Assembly: GCF_011752935.1 (NCBI RefSeq)
Contig: NZ_VWWO01000001.1
Location: 2,170,001 to 2,234,000, forward strand
Length of the DNA: 64,000 bases
Source of the DNA: Chitinophaga sp. Cy-1792
GTDB lineage: Bacteria > Bacteroidota > Bacteroidia > Chitinophagales > Chitinophagaceae
Direction of reading: 5' to 3'
Numbering within the stretch: position 1 is the first letter of the stretch; every line of letters begins with the position of its first letter. The notes under the pieces were generated by a model. It did no database searches. It worked only from the letters and a program-made list of their open reading frames with translations, and was not told the DNA's origin. Shown in pieces: positions 38,913-48,754 of this stretch. The translations under genes were made by a program, and so were the position numbers.

Positions 38913-39681
38913 TTTCTTTTTTCCCCTTATTACTATCCTGTTGATTTGTTACCAGCCATTTGTTATGTCTGGTTTAGGGAGAGATATCCCCGCCCGCATT
39001 CCCCCCGCAGATACTTCCCTTATCATATCTTTTTTTAATTATGTAGATGATCAACCACTGCACTATAACGAAACTGCCTATACGAACACAGCAGGAGAGA
39101 CGCTGACCATCTCAAAATTCATGTACTATATCAGCAACATCGAATTGCAGCAAGACAATGGCAAAGTGGTGCGTGTGCCTGACCAATACTTTCTGATAAA
39201 CGATGCCGATCCGGCTGGTCGCGCCATATATCTGCCTGAAATCCCTGCCGCTGCCTATACCGCCATTTCCTGGACAATCGGGGTCGACAGTATCAAAAAT
39301 GTTAGCGGCGCACAGGCCGGCGCACTGGCGCCTGAAAATGGTATGTTCTGGACATGGAATAGTGGTTATATCATGGCTAAAATGGAAGGCCATTCGAAAT
39401 CAGCTCCAACTGCCCTGCATGAATTTCAACTGCACGTAGGGGGCTTTAAATCGCCTTATAACAGCCTTCGTAAGGTAACTATCAACCTTACCACGCCTTT
39501 AGTAATAACAAAATCGCATACTGCCGCGTTGAATATTAAAGCAAACGCAGCATCCTGGTTCCATGGCGAAAATGTAATCAGTCTGGCTCAAGGCCCGATA
39601 GTAATGGCTCCCGGAGCCGCGGCCATCAGGGTCGCCAACAACTACCAGCATATGTTTTCACTGCTGCCACCGGAAAAATAA
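38899..39681 (+). CDS. MbnP family protein
   Basis: A 260-residue secreted protein with an N-terminal hydrophobic signal. It shows the MbnP hallmark FWTWNSGYIMAKMEG with clustered tryptophans, plus SKFMYYISNIEL and FHLHVGG-like FQLHVGGF. MbnP is a periplasmic copper-binding protein in methanobactin operons; Bacteroidota homologues occur without methanobactin, as here. The di-haem peroxidase-like gene starts 10 bp later, the usual MbnP-MbnH pairing. Copper binding is inferred. Its start codon lies in a long inverted repeat. Confidence 0.8.
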   Translation: MILRIFFFPLITILLICYQPFVMSGLGRDIPARIPPADTSLIISFFNYVDDQPLHYNETAYTNTAGETLTISKFMYYISNIELQQDNGKVVRVPDQYFLINDADPAGRAIYLPEIPAAAYTAISWTIGVDSIKNVSGAQAGALAPENGMFWTWNSGYIMAKMEGHSKSAPTALHEFQLHVGGFKSPYNSLRKVTINLTTPLVITKSHTAALNIKANAASWFHGENVISLAQGPIVMAPGAAAIRVANNYQHMFSLLPPEK

Positions 39682-39691
39682 CCTTACGTGG

Positions 39692-40756
39692 ATGAATAAA
39701 CGAATATCATATATCACTGCTACTATTCTCGTAATAGTATTGCTGGCCCACACCTGGAAAATGGATGGCGCCAGGGGTAGTGAATTGTTTTATTCTCCCA
39801 AACCGGTTAAGCTCGAACTTCCCAAAGGCTTTCCCGCTCCTGTATACGATTTCTCACAGAATCCCCTTACCCGCGAGGGTATTGCTTTGGGCAGATACCT
39901 GTTTTATGACTACCGCCTGTCGAAAGACAGCACGATATCCTGCGGCTTCTGCCATCAGCAATTTGCCGCCTTCGGGCACTTCGATCATGCACTGGCGCAT
40001 GGGGTGCTGGGCCGGCAGGGTAATCGCTCCGTTCCGGTTATCTTCAACATGATATTTGAAAAGGATTTTATGTGGGATGGAGGGGTGAATAACCTGGAAA
40101 TCCAGCCACTGACGCCACTTACAGAGCCTACCGAAATGGGCGTAGACTTGAAGGAATTGCTCGCTAAAATGCAGGCAGACCCGAACTATCGTAAAATGTT
40201 TAAAGCGGCCTTTGGTACCGAAGAAATCACCAGCCAGCGGATGTTCAGGGCCATCACACAGTTTGTGGCCACCATGATTTCTGCCAGCAGTAAATATGAT
40301 AGTGTGATGAATAAGATAGGAGAGGTGGCTTTCACACCGGAAGAGCAGGCGGGGTACGGCATCTTCCAGCAGAAATGCGCTGTCTGTCATAAAGAACCAT
40401 TATTTACAGACCAGTCATTCCGCAGCAATGGCCTGCCTTACCTCGAAGCCCTCAACGATGTTGGAAGAATGAAAATTACCGGTAATACCCGCGATTTCCT
40501 GAAGTTTAAAGTACCTACATTGCGTAACATCATGAAATCTGCACCTTACATGCATGATGGCCGCTTCTTTGATATATACCAGGTATTCAACTTCTATGAC
40601 CATGGCGTAAAAGCTACTGCCACTACGGATCCGCTGGTGAAAAACGGTATCCCGCTCAATGATATGGAGAAACGCCAGCTGTATATGTTCCTCAATACCC
40701 TCACGGATAATAATTTTATAAAAAACAAAGATCTGAGCGAAATTTTAATTCCATAA
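39692..40756 (+). CDS. Di-haem cytochrome c peroxidase family (MbnH/MauG-like)
   Basis: A 354-residue periplasmic protein with a signal anchor and two CxxCH haem motifs, CGFCH (about residue 87) and CAVCH (about residue 230). MWDGGV and MHDGRF are typical of the bacterial cytochrome c peroxidase/MauG superfamily. In methanobactin systems MbnH oxidises a tryptophan of MbnP, and the tight linkage to an MbnP gene suggests a similar pair here. The substrate is not shown by sequence. Confidence 0.85.
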   Translation: MNKRISYITATILVIVLLAHTWKMDGARGSELFYSPKPVKLELPKGFPAPVYDFSQNPLTREGIALGRYLFYDYRLSKDSTISCGFCHQQFAAFGHFDHALAHGVLGRQGNRSVPVIFNMIFEKDFMWDGGVNNLEIQPLTPLTEPTEMGVDLKELLAKMQADPNYRKMFKAAFGTEEITSQRMFRAITQFVATMISASSKYDSVMNKIGEVAFTPEEQAGYGIFQQKCAVCHKEPLFTDQSFRSNGLPYLEALNDVGRMKITGNTRDFLKFKVPTLRNIMKSAPYMHDGRFFDIYQVFNFYDHGVKATATTDPLVKNGIPLNDMEKRQLYMFLNTLTDNNFIKNKDLSEILIP

Positions 40757-40767
40757 TAAATACATTC

Positions 40768-40830
40768 TTTTTCGTCCAGCCGCAGGCTGGACGAAAAAGA
40801 AAAGAGGTGTGCCAACGGCACACCTCTTTT
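40768..40830. terminator. Twin bidirectional terminators
   Basis: Two perfect stems lie end to end between convergent genes. The first (40768-40798) has 14 bp, TTTTTCGTCCAGCC with its complement and loop GCA. The second (40800-40830) has 14 bp, AAAAGAGGTGTGCC with its complement and loop AAC, and ends in TTTT. A and T runs on both sides allow termination of both converging transcripts. Confidence 0.85.
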
Positions 40831-40851
40831 CGTAAATACATATGTAAATAA

Positions 40852-41421
40852 TTATTTCTTCGATTTCCAGCAATCCGCCACATGGTCATTGACCATACCC
40901 ACAGCCTGCATATAGGCGTAACAGATAGTGCTGCCCACAAACTTAAAACCACGTTTCAGCAGGTCTTTGCTCATCGCATCGGAAATGGCCGTTTTTGCAG
41001 GTACTTCCGACATAGACTTAAAGTGGTTCCGGATAGGTTTGTGGTTTACAAATGACCAGATATACCTGTCAAAAGTGCCAAACTCCTTTTGCACTTCCAG
41101 GAATGCTTTTGCATTGGTTACAAAGGCATTTACCTTTAATTTATTACGGATGATACCCGGATTCTCCAGCAACGAAGCTATTTTCTTTTCGTTGTACTTC
41201 GCCATTTTATGCGCATCGAAGTTATCGAATGCCTTGCGGTAATTTTCTCTTTTGGTAAGCACGGTATACCAGCTAAGACCGGCCTGTGCACCTTCCAGAC
41301 AAAGCATTTCAAACAACGTATGGTCGTCATGGTTAGGAGTACCCCATTCATGGTCGTGATAATCCTGGTATAACTTATCTTTTGTAGCCCAGCCACAGCG
41401 TATTTTCTCTACAGTTCCCAT
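40852..41421 (-). CDS. tag: DNA-3-methyladenine glycosylase I
   Basis: A 189-residue Tag-family glycosylase that removes 3-methyladenine in base-excision repair. RCGWATKDKLYQDYHDHEWG at the N-terminus, FEMLCLEGAQAGLSWYTVL (catalytic Glu region) and a late C...H..H zinc-type arrangement (ICYAYMQAVGMVNDH ... C) match the family. Its start overlaps the upstream DUF4954 gene by 13 bp, so the two are co-transcribed. Confidence 0.93.
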   Translation of the reverse strand: MGTVEKIRCGWATKDKLYQDYHDHEWGTPNHDDHTLFEMLCLEGAQAGLSWYTVLTKRENYRKAFDNFDAHKMAKYNEKKIASLLENPGIIRNKLKVNAFVTNAKAFLEVQKEFGTFDRYIWSFVNHKPIRNHFKSMSEVPAKTAISDAMSKDLLKRGFKFVGSTICYAYMQAVGMVNDHVADCWKSKK

Positions 41422-43610
41422 TCCTTGATGATTTGTCGTACTTTTTCCTTGTACTCATCCAGCTCATTCATGGTAGTGTTGATAAAGCTGTTGTTTTCCA
41501 GACTGCCTACTACCTTATTCATTTCCTGTTCGTTGCTATAAGTCATTCTACGGAACGGATTCAGATAGTCTTTCTCTCTGGATTTGAAAATACTTTCTGC
41601 GATCCATTCCTTGGTTTGTATGCTGTCTGTCAGCCACTCTGCCAGTTGAGCTGTTGAGAAGTTCTTTAAAGATACTTCTTTTATTTCCAACATACATGCA
41701 ACGGCATGTTGCAGCTTATCGGAAGCATATTCGTCACTGATTTCCTTATAGGCTTCATGCAGCTGTTCCCAACCAGAGATACGGTTTTTACGTATTTTCT
41801 GTTTGAGCATTTCAACGGTATCGGTTTTCATGAGCTGTCCGCCGACATTGAGCCAGGAGGAACGCTTTGCATTCTTTATGGCCGCCTGTAATGCCAGGAA
41901 GGAAGGCTTCTGTGCTTCCAGTATATTTTTGATGCCATATAAAACGATCATTTCCCTGAAAACCGGATATGCTTTATGTACTTTCAACAGCTGCGTTCTG
42001 CGGCCGCTGTTTTCCATATTGTCTGCCAGGATAGTGAGCCTGCTCACATCTTCCGGACGTTCCAGCAGGAGCTCTTTTCCTTTCTTACGCAGTTCTTTTT
42101 CGGAGAGTTCTTTTTTAGGCATGTTTTCAGGCAGGGCATACCAGGCTTTGGCAGTAGCCACTTCCATGATAGCAAGTCCTGTAAACATCTCTTCTACGGA
42201 ATCCGGTGCCAGGAAATCATATTCAAGATGCTGCATCCTGACAATACGCTTATCTCTGTCTACATACTTCCAGGAATTACGTGCAATCGCATACATATTG
42301 TAGAGGAACCAGTACCCAGGCATGATGCGAAGGGTGTTGTCGTGCTCGTCGTTGCTAACCAGGCTGAATGGAATGCTGACATTAAGCTCTGACATGTAAT
42401 TCCCTTTCGCCAGTAATGTAAAGCTGGCAAAGCGGGAGTTATGTTTCAGACTTACACAGAGTCCTGGCCAGAAGCCTCTGCCGGCAATAACTTCGCCATC
42501 GGCACCCCTGGAATTATGGTTGGATCCTACGGTAGCACCTGCAGCCATATTGCTTTGTCCCATCACCAGTGAGGCACATAGGAAGGAGTTGTTATGGTGC
42601 TGTTCATGTGCCGGAAATATGAGTGAATTCAATACTTCGCAGCAGGAGATCGTAGAATTATTACCCAGGTAAGAGTTGATGAGTCGCGCGCCATACTTCA
42701 GTTGTGAATGGGAGGCCATCACAAAACGTACTGCTTTTACACCGTAGAAGATGCGGCACCCGAAGCCGACGATACCATTCACCATTTCGCAGCCTTCTCC
42801 TATCTGTGAGCTGGCTTCTGCTTTACTGTTGATGGTAAGGTTTTTCAGTTTGTTGGCACCTTTGAGGTAAGCATCTGTACCGATGGTTACATCTTTGATC
42901 ATCCGGCAGTTTTTAATAACCGTACGATCTCCGACCATGCCGTAGTAGCCACGCCGCTTATCGAATTGTTTTTCTGTGAAGTTGCGGAACTGCTGCTGCA
43001 GTTGCTCATCGTCTCTGTAGCGTGTCCACAGGTAAGCATCTCCGGGCAACATGCCATCGAATGGTAATACTGCTCTGCCACCGTTTTCGTTGCAGAGTTC
43101 CATTTCGATGCGCAGGTTTTCGGGTTCACCGGATTTGATGATACCATTACCGAATTTCGCAACATCTGTTGTTACCATTTCATTTACATTGGCTACAATA
43201 ACTTCGTTGCCGATGATATAATGAGAGAGATAGTTAACATTATGTATCACTACATTGTCGCCGAAATCGCAGGAGCAGATGGTGCTGTGGTATAGCCCCA
43301 CCGGTAGTTTCAGGCTACGGTGCTCCAGGTAGTATGGCTCCAGCTTACCGATGCGCACCATCCCGAAAAAGTGACAGTGCTGCACCAGCTGCGGATTAAA
43401 TTCATTCGAAACGAAGATGTTGTTCCAGTTATCAGAGGTATTGTCGTTGCGTACGAGTGCTTCCAGTTCGTATGCCGTCAATTGGCGGTACTGATCATGG
43501 TTTTTCCATTGTTCGTTTCTTAAATAGTATTCATCTTTTCCTTTAGGAAGTTCACCTTCGATAAAGTTATACCCCAGTTCATCAAGGGGCATTTTTCGGA
43601 TTTTGTTCAT
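41409..43610 (-). CDS. DUF4954 family protein with left-handed beta-helix
   Basis: A 733-residue protein. Residues ~95-400 show hexapeptide-like repeats ([LIV]Gxxxx spacing: VVIHNVNYLSHYIIGN, TVIKNC, VTIGTDAYL, SQIGEG, GVKAVRFV, STISCCEVL) forming a left-handed beta-helix like that of GlmU and sugar acyltransferases. The C-terminal half is helical. It is the DUF4954 family, of unknown function. It starts 19 bp after glmS on the same strand, which hints at a role around amino-sugar metabolism; this is inference. Confidence 0.8.
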   Translation of the reverse strand: MNKIRKMPLDELGYNFIEGELPKGKDEYYLRNEQWKNHDQYRQLTAYELEALVRNDNTSDNWNNIFVSNEFNPQLVQHCHFFGMVRIGKLEPYYLEHRSLKLPVGLYHSTICSCDFGDNVVIHNVNYLSHYIIGNEVIVANVNEMVTTDVAKFGNGIIKSGEPENLRIEMELCNENGGRAVLPFDGMLPGDAYLWTRYRDDEQLQQQFRNFTEKQFDKRRGYYGMVGDRTVIKNCRMIKDVTIGTDAYLKGANKLKNLTINSKAEASSQIGEGCEMVNGIVGFGCRIFYGVKAVRFVMASHSQLKYGARLINSYLGNNSTISCCEVLNSLIFPAHEQHHNNSFLCASLVMGQSNMAAGATVGSNHNSRGADGEVIAGRGFWPGLCVSLKHNSRFASFTLLAKGNYMSELNVSIPFSLVSNDEHDNTLRIMPGYWFLYNMYAIARNSWKYVDRDKRIVRMQHLEYDFLAPDSVEEMFTGLAIMEVATAKAWYALPENMPKKELSEKELRKKGKELLLERPEDVSRLTILADNMENSGRRTQLLKVHKAYPVFREMIVLYGIKNILEAQKPSFLALQAAIKNAKRSSWLNVGGQLMKTDTVEMLKQKIRKNRISGWEQLHEAYKEISDEYASDKLQHAVACMLEIKEVSLKNFSTAQLAEWLTDSIQTKEWIAESIFKSREKDYLNPFRRMTYSNEQEMNKVVGSLENNSFINTTMNELDEYKEKVRQIIKEWEL

Positions 43611-43629
43611 GGATACACTATTCTTAGAT

Positions 43630-45465
43630 CTATTCTACAGTTACGCTCTTAGCGAGATTTCTCGGCTTATCAACATCGTACCCTTTCGATACGCCAATAT
43701 GATATGCCAGTAACTGCAAAGGTATGACACTAATAATTGGTGCCACCAGTTCATCTGCTGCCGGAACCACAATTACATCATCTACCATTGGAGGGATGAT
43801 TTGGTCGCCTTCTGTTACAACCGCTATCACCTTGCCTTTGCGGGCTTTTATCTCCTGGATGTTAGACACGATTTTTTCGTAAAAACTATCTTTTGTTGCC
43901 ACAATAACTACCGGCAGGTTTTCATCTACCAGTGCGATAGGTCCGTGTTTCATTTCTGCAGCAGGGTAGCCTTCAGCATGTATATACGAAATTTCTTTCA
44001 GCTTCAGTGCGCCTTCCAGTGCTACCGGGAAATTGTAGCCACGGCCCAGGTACAGGAAGTCGCGTGCATCTTTGTATTTCTCTCCAATCTTTTTTACCTG
44101 CTCATTTAATTTCAAGGCAGTAGCTACTTTTTCAGAAATAGCATCCATTTCACCAAGCAGGTGCTGGAAGCGCTGCGGCGTGATAGTACCTTTTTCTATT
44201 CCTACTTTCAGGCCTATCAGGGCCAGTACGGTGAGCTGTGCAGTGAATGCCTTGGTGCTGGCAACGCCAATTTCAGGGCCTGCATGCGTGTAGGCGCCGG
44301 CATCGGATATACGCGCAATGGAAGAACCTACCACGTTACAAACACCCAGGATAATAGCGCCTTTTTGTTTGGCGGCTTCTATTGCTACCAGCGTGTCGGC
44401 AGTTTCTCCGGACTGTGATACCGCGATGATCACATCTCCTTTACCTACCACCGGATTTCTGTATCGGAACTCGGATGCATATTCTACTTCCACCGGTATG
44501 CGGCAAAGTTCTTCGATCATGTATTCTGCTACCAGGCCTGCATGCCAGCTGGTGCCACAGGCAACGATGATGATACGGTTTGCATTTTTCAGCAATTCCA
44601 TATGATCACGGATACCGCCTAATGTAAGGGTACCATTTTTGGCATCCAGGCGGCCGCGTAAGCTGTCATAGATCGTTTGTGGCTGTTCGAATATCTCTTT
44701 CAGCATGAAGTGATCATAACCACCTTTTTCAATGGCAGCCAGGTCTATATCCAGTTTCTGAATATATGGCGTCTGACGTTCGTTGCTGATATTTTTTAAG
44801 ATCAGCTCATCATTTTTGATGATGGCGATTTCATAATCATTTACATACACTACTTCTTTCGTGTATTCTACAATAGGAGAGGCGTCGGAAGCAAGGAAAT
44901 GCTCGCCCTTGCCAACACCTATTACGAGCGGACTTCCTTTCCTGGCGGCTATCAGCGTATCAGGATTTTCCTGGTCTATCAGTACAATTACATAAGCACC
45001 TACTACTCTTTTTAGTGCAATACGTAATGCTTCTTCGAGGGTGGAGTTGTTACTTTTTTTGATTTCTTCAATAAAGTGAAGGAGTACTTCTGTATCGGTA
45101 TCGCTTTGAAAAACATGTCCTTTGTTTTCCAGCTCCTGTTTCAGTTGTACATAGTTTTCGATGATACCGTTATGTACCATGGCAAGTTTACCATCCTGGG
45201 AAAGGTGTGGGTGTGCGTTGCGGTCGCAGGGTTCACCGTGGGTAGCCCATCTGGTATGGCCGATAGCGATATGTGAGCGCATATCCTTGCCGGTGCAGTA
45301 TTCTTCCAGGGCGGCTACCTTGTCTTTTTTCTTATAAACTTTGAGTCCATCGTTGATAATGGCAACTCCTGCGCTGTCATACCCGCGGTATTCCAGTCTT
45401 TTAAGGCCTTTCAAAACGATCGGGTAAGCTTCGCGCTGCCCGAGATAAGCTACGATTCCACACAT
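43630..45465 (-). CDS. glmS: Glutamine-fructose-6-phosphate aminotransferase
   Basis: A 611-residue enzyme making glucosamine-6-phosphate, the entry to UDP-GlcNAc. The catalytic Cys2 follows Met1 (MCGIVAYLG). The glutaminase domain shows HTRWATHGEP and SQDGKLAMVHNGIIENY. Two SIS domains follow (SQSGETADT, EVASTKAF-like GVASTKAFTAQ), and the family C-terminus KSVTVE is intact. No glmS ribozyme was seen upstream, as expected for Bacteroidota. First of a glmS-DUF4954-tag cluster. Confidence 0.97.
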   Translation of the reverse strand: MCGIVAYLGQREAYPIVLKGLKRLEYRGYDSAGVAIINDGLKVYKKKDKVAALEEYCTGKDMRSHIAIGHTRWATHGEPCDRNAHPHLSQDGKLAMVHNGIIENYVQLKQELENKGHVFQSDTDTEVLLHFIEEIKKSNNSTLEEALRIALKRVVGAYVIVLIDQENPDTLIAARKGSPLVIGVGKGEHFLASDASPIVEYTKEVVYVNDYEIAIIKNDELILKNISNERQTPYIQKLDIDLAAIEKGGYDHFMLKEIFEQPQTIYDSLRGRLDAKNGTLTLGGIRDHMELLKNANRIIIVACGTSWHAGLVAEYMIEELCRIPVEVEYASEFRYRNPVVGKGDVIIAVSQSGETADTLVAIEAAKQKGAIILGVCNVVGSSIARISDAGAYTHAGPEIGVASTKAFTAQLTVLALIGLKVGIEKGTITPQRFQHLLGEMDAISEKVATALKLNEQVKKIGEKYKDARDFLYLGRGYNFPVALEGALKLKEISYIHAEGYPAAEMKHGPIALVDENLPVVIVATKDSFYEKIVSNIQEIKARKGKVIAVVTEGDQIIPPMVDDVIVVPAADELVAPIISVIPLQLLAYHIGVSKGYDVDKPRNLAKSVTVE

Positions 45466-45593
45466 ATGGTTCTTGTATTTTTTGTTGAGGTTTGATGCTG
45501 GTGCCTGAATGTAAAAAAATCAGCCTGCTAATGGCTTAGCAGCTAGTTTAACATGACGCGTGCATTAATTTTAATTCTGTTAAAAAATAAAAA

Positions 45594-45668
45594 AAGGGAT
45601 ACGGTGAGATGTCGTCCTGTCATTAACGATCTGTTAATAACAGTTTTTCATCATTCACCGTATCCCTT
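45594..45668 (-). terminator. Long-loop terminator after the S9 peptidase gene
   Basis: A perfect 14-bp stem (45594-45607 with 45655-45668; AAGGGATACGGTGA) encloses a 47-nt loop with its own small CTGTTA/TAACAG stem. On the minus strand it is followed by TTTTTTATTTTTT, a strong terminator for the peptidase gene. The loop is unusually long. Confidence 0.75.
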
Positions 45669-45696
45669 GATATAATTTGTCAGGGCTGGAACGAAT

Positions 45697-48066
45697 CTAC
45701 TTTAGCAACGTTTCATTGAATAATTTCAAGATGCGTTTGTATTCGTCCGTCCAGCTGCTGGGGGTTGTAAATCCGTGATCTTCTACCGGAAATACTGCCA
45801 GCTCCCAATTGTCTTTTCCTAATTCTATGAGCCTTTGTGATAATCTTACGATATCCTCAAAATGAACATTCGTATCTACCATACCGTGACACATGAGCAA
45901 TCTGCCCTGTAATCCTTGCGCATGGTAAATTGGCGAGGAGCGAAGATAAGCAATACTATCTGTATATGGCTCATTCAGGATATTGCTGGTATAACCATGA
46001 TTATAGTGTGCCCAGTCGGTCACACTTCTCAAAGCTGCACCTGAAGCAAATGTACCGGGTTTGGTGAACATGGCCATGAGCGTCATAAAGCCACCATAGC
46101 TACCGCCGTAAATACCTATTCGTTTCGGATCAACACCGGCTTTCGATACCAGGTATTTTGCGGCGTCCACCTCATCATCAAGATCCTTGCCACCCATGAA
46201 ACGGTAGATGCCTGTACGCCAGTTACGGCCATATCCGGCACTTCCCCTGTAGTCGACATCCATTACCGTATACCCGAGATCTGTCAGCAGGTTATGGAAC
46301 ATGTACTCTCTAAAGTATTGGCTCCACCAGCGGTGTGCATTCTGCAAATACCCTGCCCCATGTACAAAAATAACGGCGGCGCCATTATTTTTTTGCTGAT
46401 CAGGGGTATATAAACGGGCATAAACCGATTGATTATCACTGGCGGTAAAAGTGATGACCTGCGGGTCGCGCCAGTTATATTTTTTAAATTCTTCACTCTG
46501 TGCCAGGGTAGTAACCTGTTGCGGTTTGCTTCCCGGGGTATTAGGCTGTATATAGAGCTCCCATGGTTTGTTGGAATAGCTGTACCGGAAGGCAATCCAT
46601 TTCTCGTCAGGAGAGATAAACACTTCGTTGGCGCCCTGCATGGTAGTGATGCGCTCCTGCTTATGGGTGGCTATGTTAAGTTTATAATATTGTTTCTCGC
46701 CCGGATGAACTTCATTGGTGGTAATAAAAAAGTTCTTTTTATCAGCAGAAAGTTGTGCATCCTGTACCTCATATTGACCGGAGGTAAGTTGCTGTTGTTG
46801 ACCATTTACCACATTACTGATATATAAATGTGAGTAACCGCTGGCCTCAGACTGGTACCAGCAGGTGTTTTCGTCAATCCAGCCGATATTGCTGCCGCCG
46901 AAGCTCCAGCCTATTCCGGGGCCTGCAATCCAGGCTTCGTCACGCTGACGGTTAACCGTTTTTAAAGTACCGGTAGCTGGGTCCAGTGCCGCAATCCACC
47001 TGTCTTTATTATCCAGCGAACGGATATCCACGATGGCATGGGTGCCATTGTCCGACCAGTACGGGCCATTCACTATTACTTCCCTCACTTTTGCGGAGTC
47101 CTTTTTCGTATAGTCTTTTACGTAATCGGGCTGGTCCTTTATACCGGGCAGCAGTGCTGTGCTGACAGCCAGTACCGTATCGGCTACACGGTCATATACA
47201 TAGCTGGAGAAGCTACCTTTAGGAGCACCCACTTTTTCCCTGCCGGGGATATCTGTCGTGAAACCTGTGCTGGTGACATAATCAGGAACGATCGTGTTTC
47301 TGGCGTCTTTAGGCGCCGCGAAAAGGCGGTAGGTGATGTAGCGACCATCCGGACTCACCTGCACGGATTGTAGCTCTTTGTCGTCCAGGTACAGCGAACG
47401 CAGGGCCTTAGGCTGGTATTGGCTGTTCCAGGCTTTGGCGGCATCTGCTTTCGCCTTTTTGTCACGGATGATCTGTAATAAGGCCAGCTGCTGGGCTTTC
47501 AGGTATTTTTCCTGGTCATTGCCTTTATCCTGCTCGTCTTTTGCTACAGGAGGTTTGGCGCCGGCAGTGAAATTGGTCAGCTGGGAAATGCTGCCACTGC
47601 TGCGGTTCCAGCTGTACATATCCTTCCCCTGGCGGAAAGCCACGGCCTCATCATGTTGTATAAATACAGGCGCCGTTTCAGCTGCGGCTGTATTGGTAAT
47701 ACGGGTTTCCCTGCCTGTTTTTATATCATACAGGTAGATGTCCCCGTAATAACTGTACACCAACATGGTACGGGCATTATTGTAAACGCCGTTATTCCTG
47801 GCGTTGATAAGGCCCCGCTCAGTGGCGGCAGTCTTAACCGGACTGGTATGCTGGAGCTGAATACGGTACAGCGAATCAGACAGGTTTTTGTCCGGGTTCC
47901 AGTTAAAATAAATGGTTTGATTATCTGTTCCCCAGAAGATATTATCGGGAGATGTCCCCATCCACTTGGGATCGCGCATGATTTTGTCCACTGTTAGCGG
48001 CGATTCCTGGGCATAGGCGGTGTTGGCAGATAAAAAAAGTATGGCTGGCAGAAACCATTTTCTCAT
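45697..48066 (-). CDS. S9 family prolyl oligopeptidase (DPP-IV-like)
   Basis: A 789-residue secreted peptidase. Signal peptide (cleavage after AYAQ, residue 20), an N-terminal beta-propeller region (to ~residue 540) and a C-terminal alpha/beta-hydrolase domain with the catalytic triad Ser656 (GGSYGG), Asp731 (VDTNVH) and His764 (EDHG). The family cuts after proline or alanine in peptides, probably in the periplasm. It stands between glmS and a divergent phosphatase and is likely monocistronic. Confidence 0.92.
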   Translation of the reverse strand: MRKWFLPAILFLSANTAYAQESPLTVDKIMRDPKWMGTSPDNIFWGTDNQTIYFNWNPDKNLSDSLYRIQLQHTSPVKTAATERGLINARNNGVYNNARTMLVYSYYGDIYLYDIKTGRETRITNTAAAETAPVFIQHDEAVAFRQGKDMYSWNRSSGSISQLTNFTAGAKPPVAKDEQDKGNDQEKYLKAQQLALLQIIRDKKAKADAAKAWNSQYQPKALRSLYLDDKELQSVQVSPDGRYITYRLFAAPKDARNTIVPDYVTSTGFTTDIPGREKVGAPKGSFSSYVYDRVADTVLAVSTALLPGIKDQPDYVKDYTKKDSAKVREVIVNGPYWSDNGTHAIVDIRSLDNKDRWIAALDPATGTLKTVNRQRDEAWIAGPGIGWSFGGSNIGWIDENTCWYQSEASGYSHLYISNVVNGQQQQLTSGQYEVQDAQLSADKKNFFITTNEVHPGEKQYYKLNIATHKQERITTMQGANEVFISPDEKWIAFRYSYSNKPWELYIQPNTPGSKPQQVTTLAQSEEFKKYNWRDPQVITFTASDNQSVYARLYTPDQQKNNGAAVIFVHGAGYLQNAHRWWSQYFREYMFHNLLTDLGYTVMDVDYRGSAGYGRNWRTGIYRFMGGKDLDDEVDAAKYLVSKAGVDPKRIGIYGGSYGGFMTLMAMFTKPGTFASGAALRSVTDWAHYNHGYTSNILNEPYTDSIAYLRSSPIYHAQGLQGRLLMCHGMVDTNVHFEDIVRLSQRLIELGKDNWELAVFPVEDHGFTTPSSWTDEYKRILKLFNETLLK

Positions 48067-48196
48067 AGCGGTTGATAAATTTGTTAGGCGATAAAAATAA
48101 TGGATTAAACGCGAACAGCCACATCGGCACTGACAGGGACCTTCAACTTTGTGATGACCGGTTATGAGCCTCCATTATAAGCCTTACCTTTACAGT

Positions 48197-48730
48197 ATGC
48201 GCCCGATATTACTATTCTCCCTCATTGGCCTGATGATGGCCTGCCAGCCTAAAGCGCCGGAAAAACAGGTTATCCCTGTTTCAGATGATACTACTTTCCT
48301 TACCGGAACCGTTTACCTCGTCCGCCATGCCGAAAGGTACGAAGGGTACGATTCCACACTCACCCCCGAAGGCCGCATCCGCGCCGGCAAACTCTATCAG
48401 GAACTGAAAGACTCCGGCATCAACAAAATATATATCACCCGGTTTCGCCGCAGCATTGAAACAGCCGATAGCTTCCGTATCCTCGGAAAGGTAGATACCG
48501 TCTTTTATCTCGCCGATACCACCGGAGAATCACTGATTTATGAAATTACCCGCCACGAAGACTGGGGTAAACATCTCCTCGTTATCGGCCATGCCAACAC
48601 GATAGTGCCTATTATCAAGGCTTTTGGCGCTAAATCGCCGGTAACTACCATCCCTGATAAAGATTTTGAACATATGTTCGTGATAAAGAAGGAAAAGGCA
48701 GAGACAACAGTGCAGGAGCGGTGTTATTGA
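48197..48730 (+). CDS. Histidine phosphatase family lipoprotein
   Basis: A 177-residue protein. The ATG at 48197 is chosen since it gives a lipoprotein signal (MRPILLFSLIGLMMAC); an ATG at 48164 adds 11 residues. The phosphatase RHG motif appears as VRHAE with the second histidine in VIGHANT, and TPEGRIRAGKLY fits the SixA/phosphoglycerate mutase-like branch. Likely a periplasmic phosphohydrolase of unknown substrate. It diverges from the S9 peptidase gene. Confidence 0.85.
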   Translation: MRPILLFSLIGLMMACQPKAPEKQVIPVSDDTTFLTGTVYLVRHAERYEGYDSTLTPEGRIRAGKLYQELKDSGINKIYITRFRRSIETADSFRILGKVDTVFYLADTTGESLIYEITRHEDWGKHLLVIGHANTIVPIIKAFGAKSPVTTIPDKDFEHMFVIKKEKAETTVQERCY

Positions 48731-48754
48731 TATAACCACTATTATTAATTATTA

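Noticed and set aside
43630..45696. glmS ribozyme upstream of glmS
   Set aside because: The 231-bp gap holds only the peptidase terminator; there is no ribozyme-like core, and this ribozyme is not expected in Bacteroidota.
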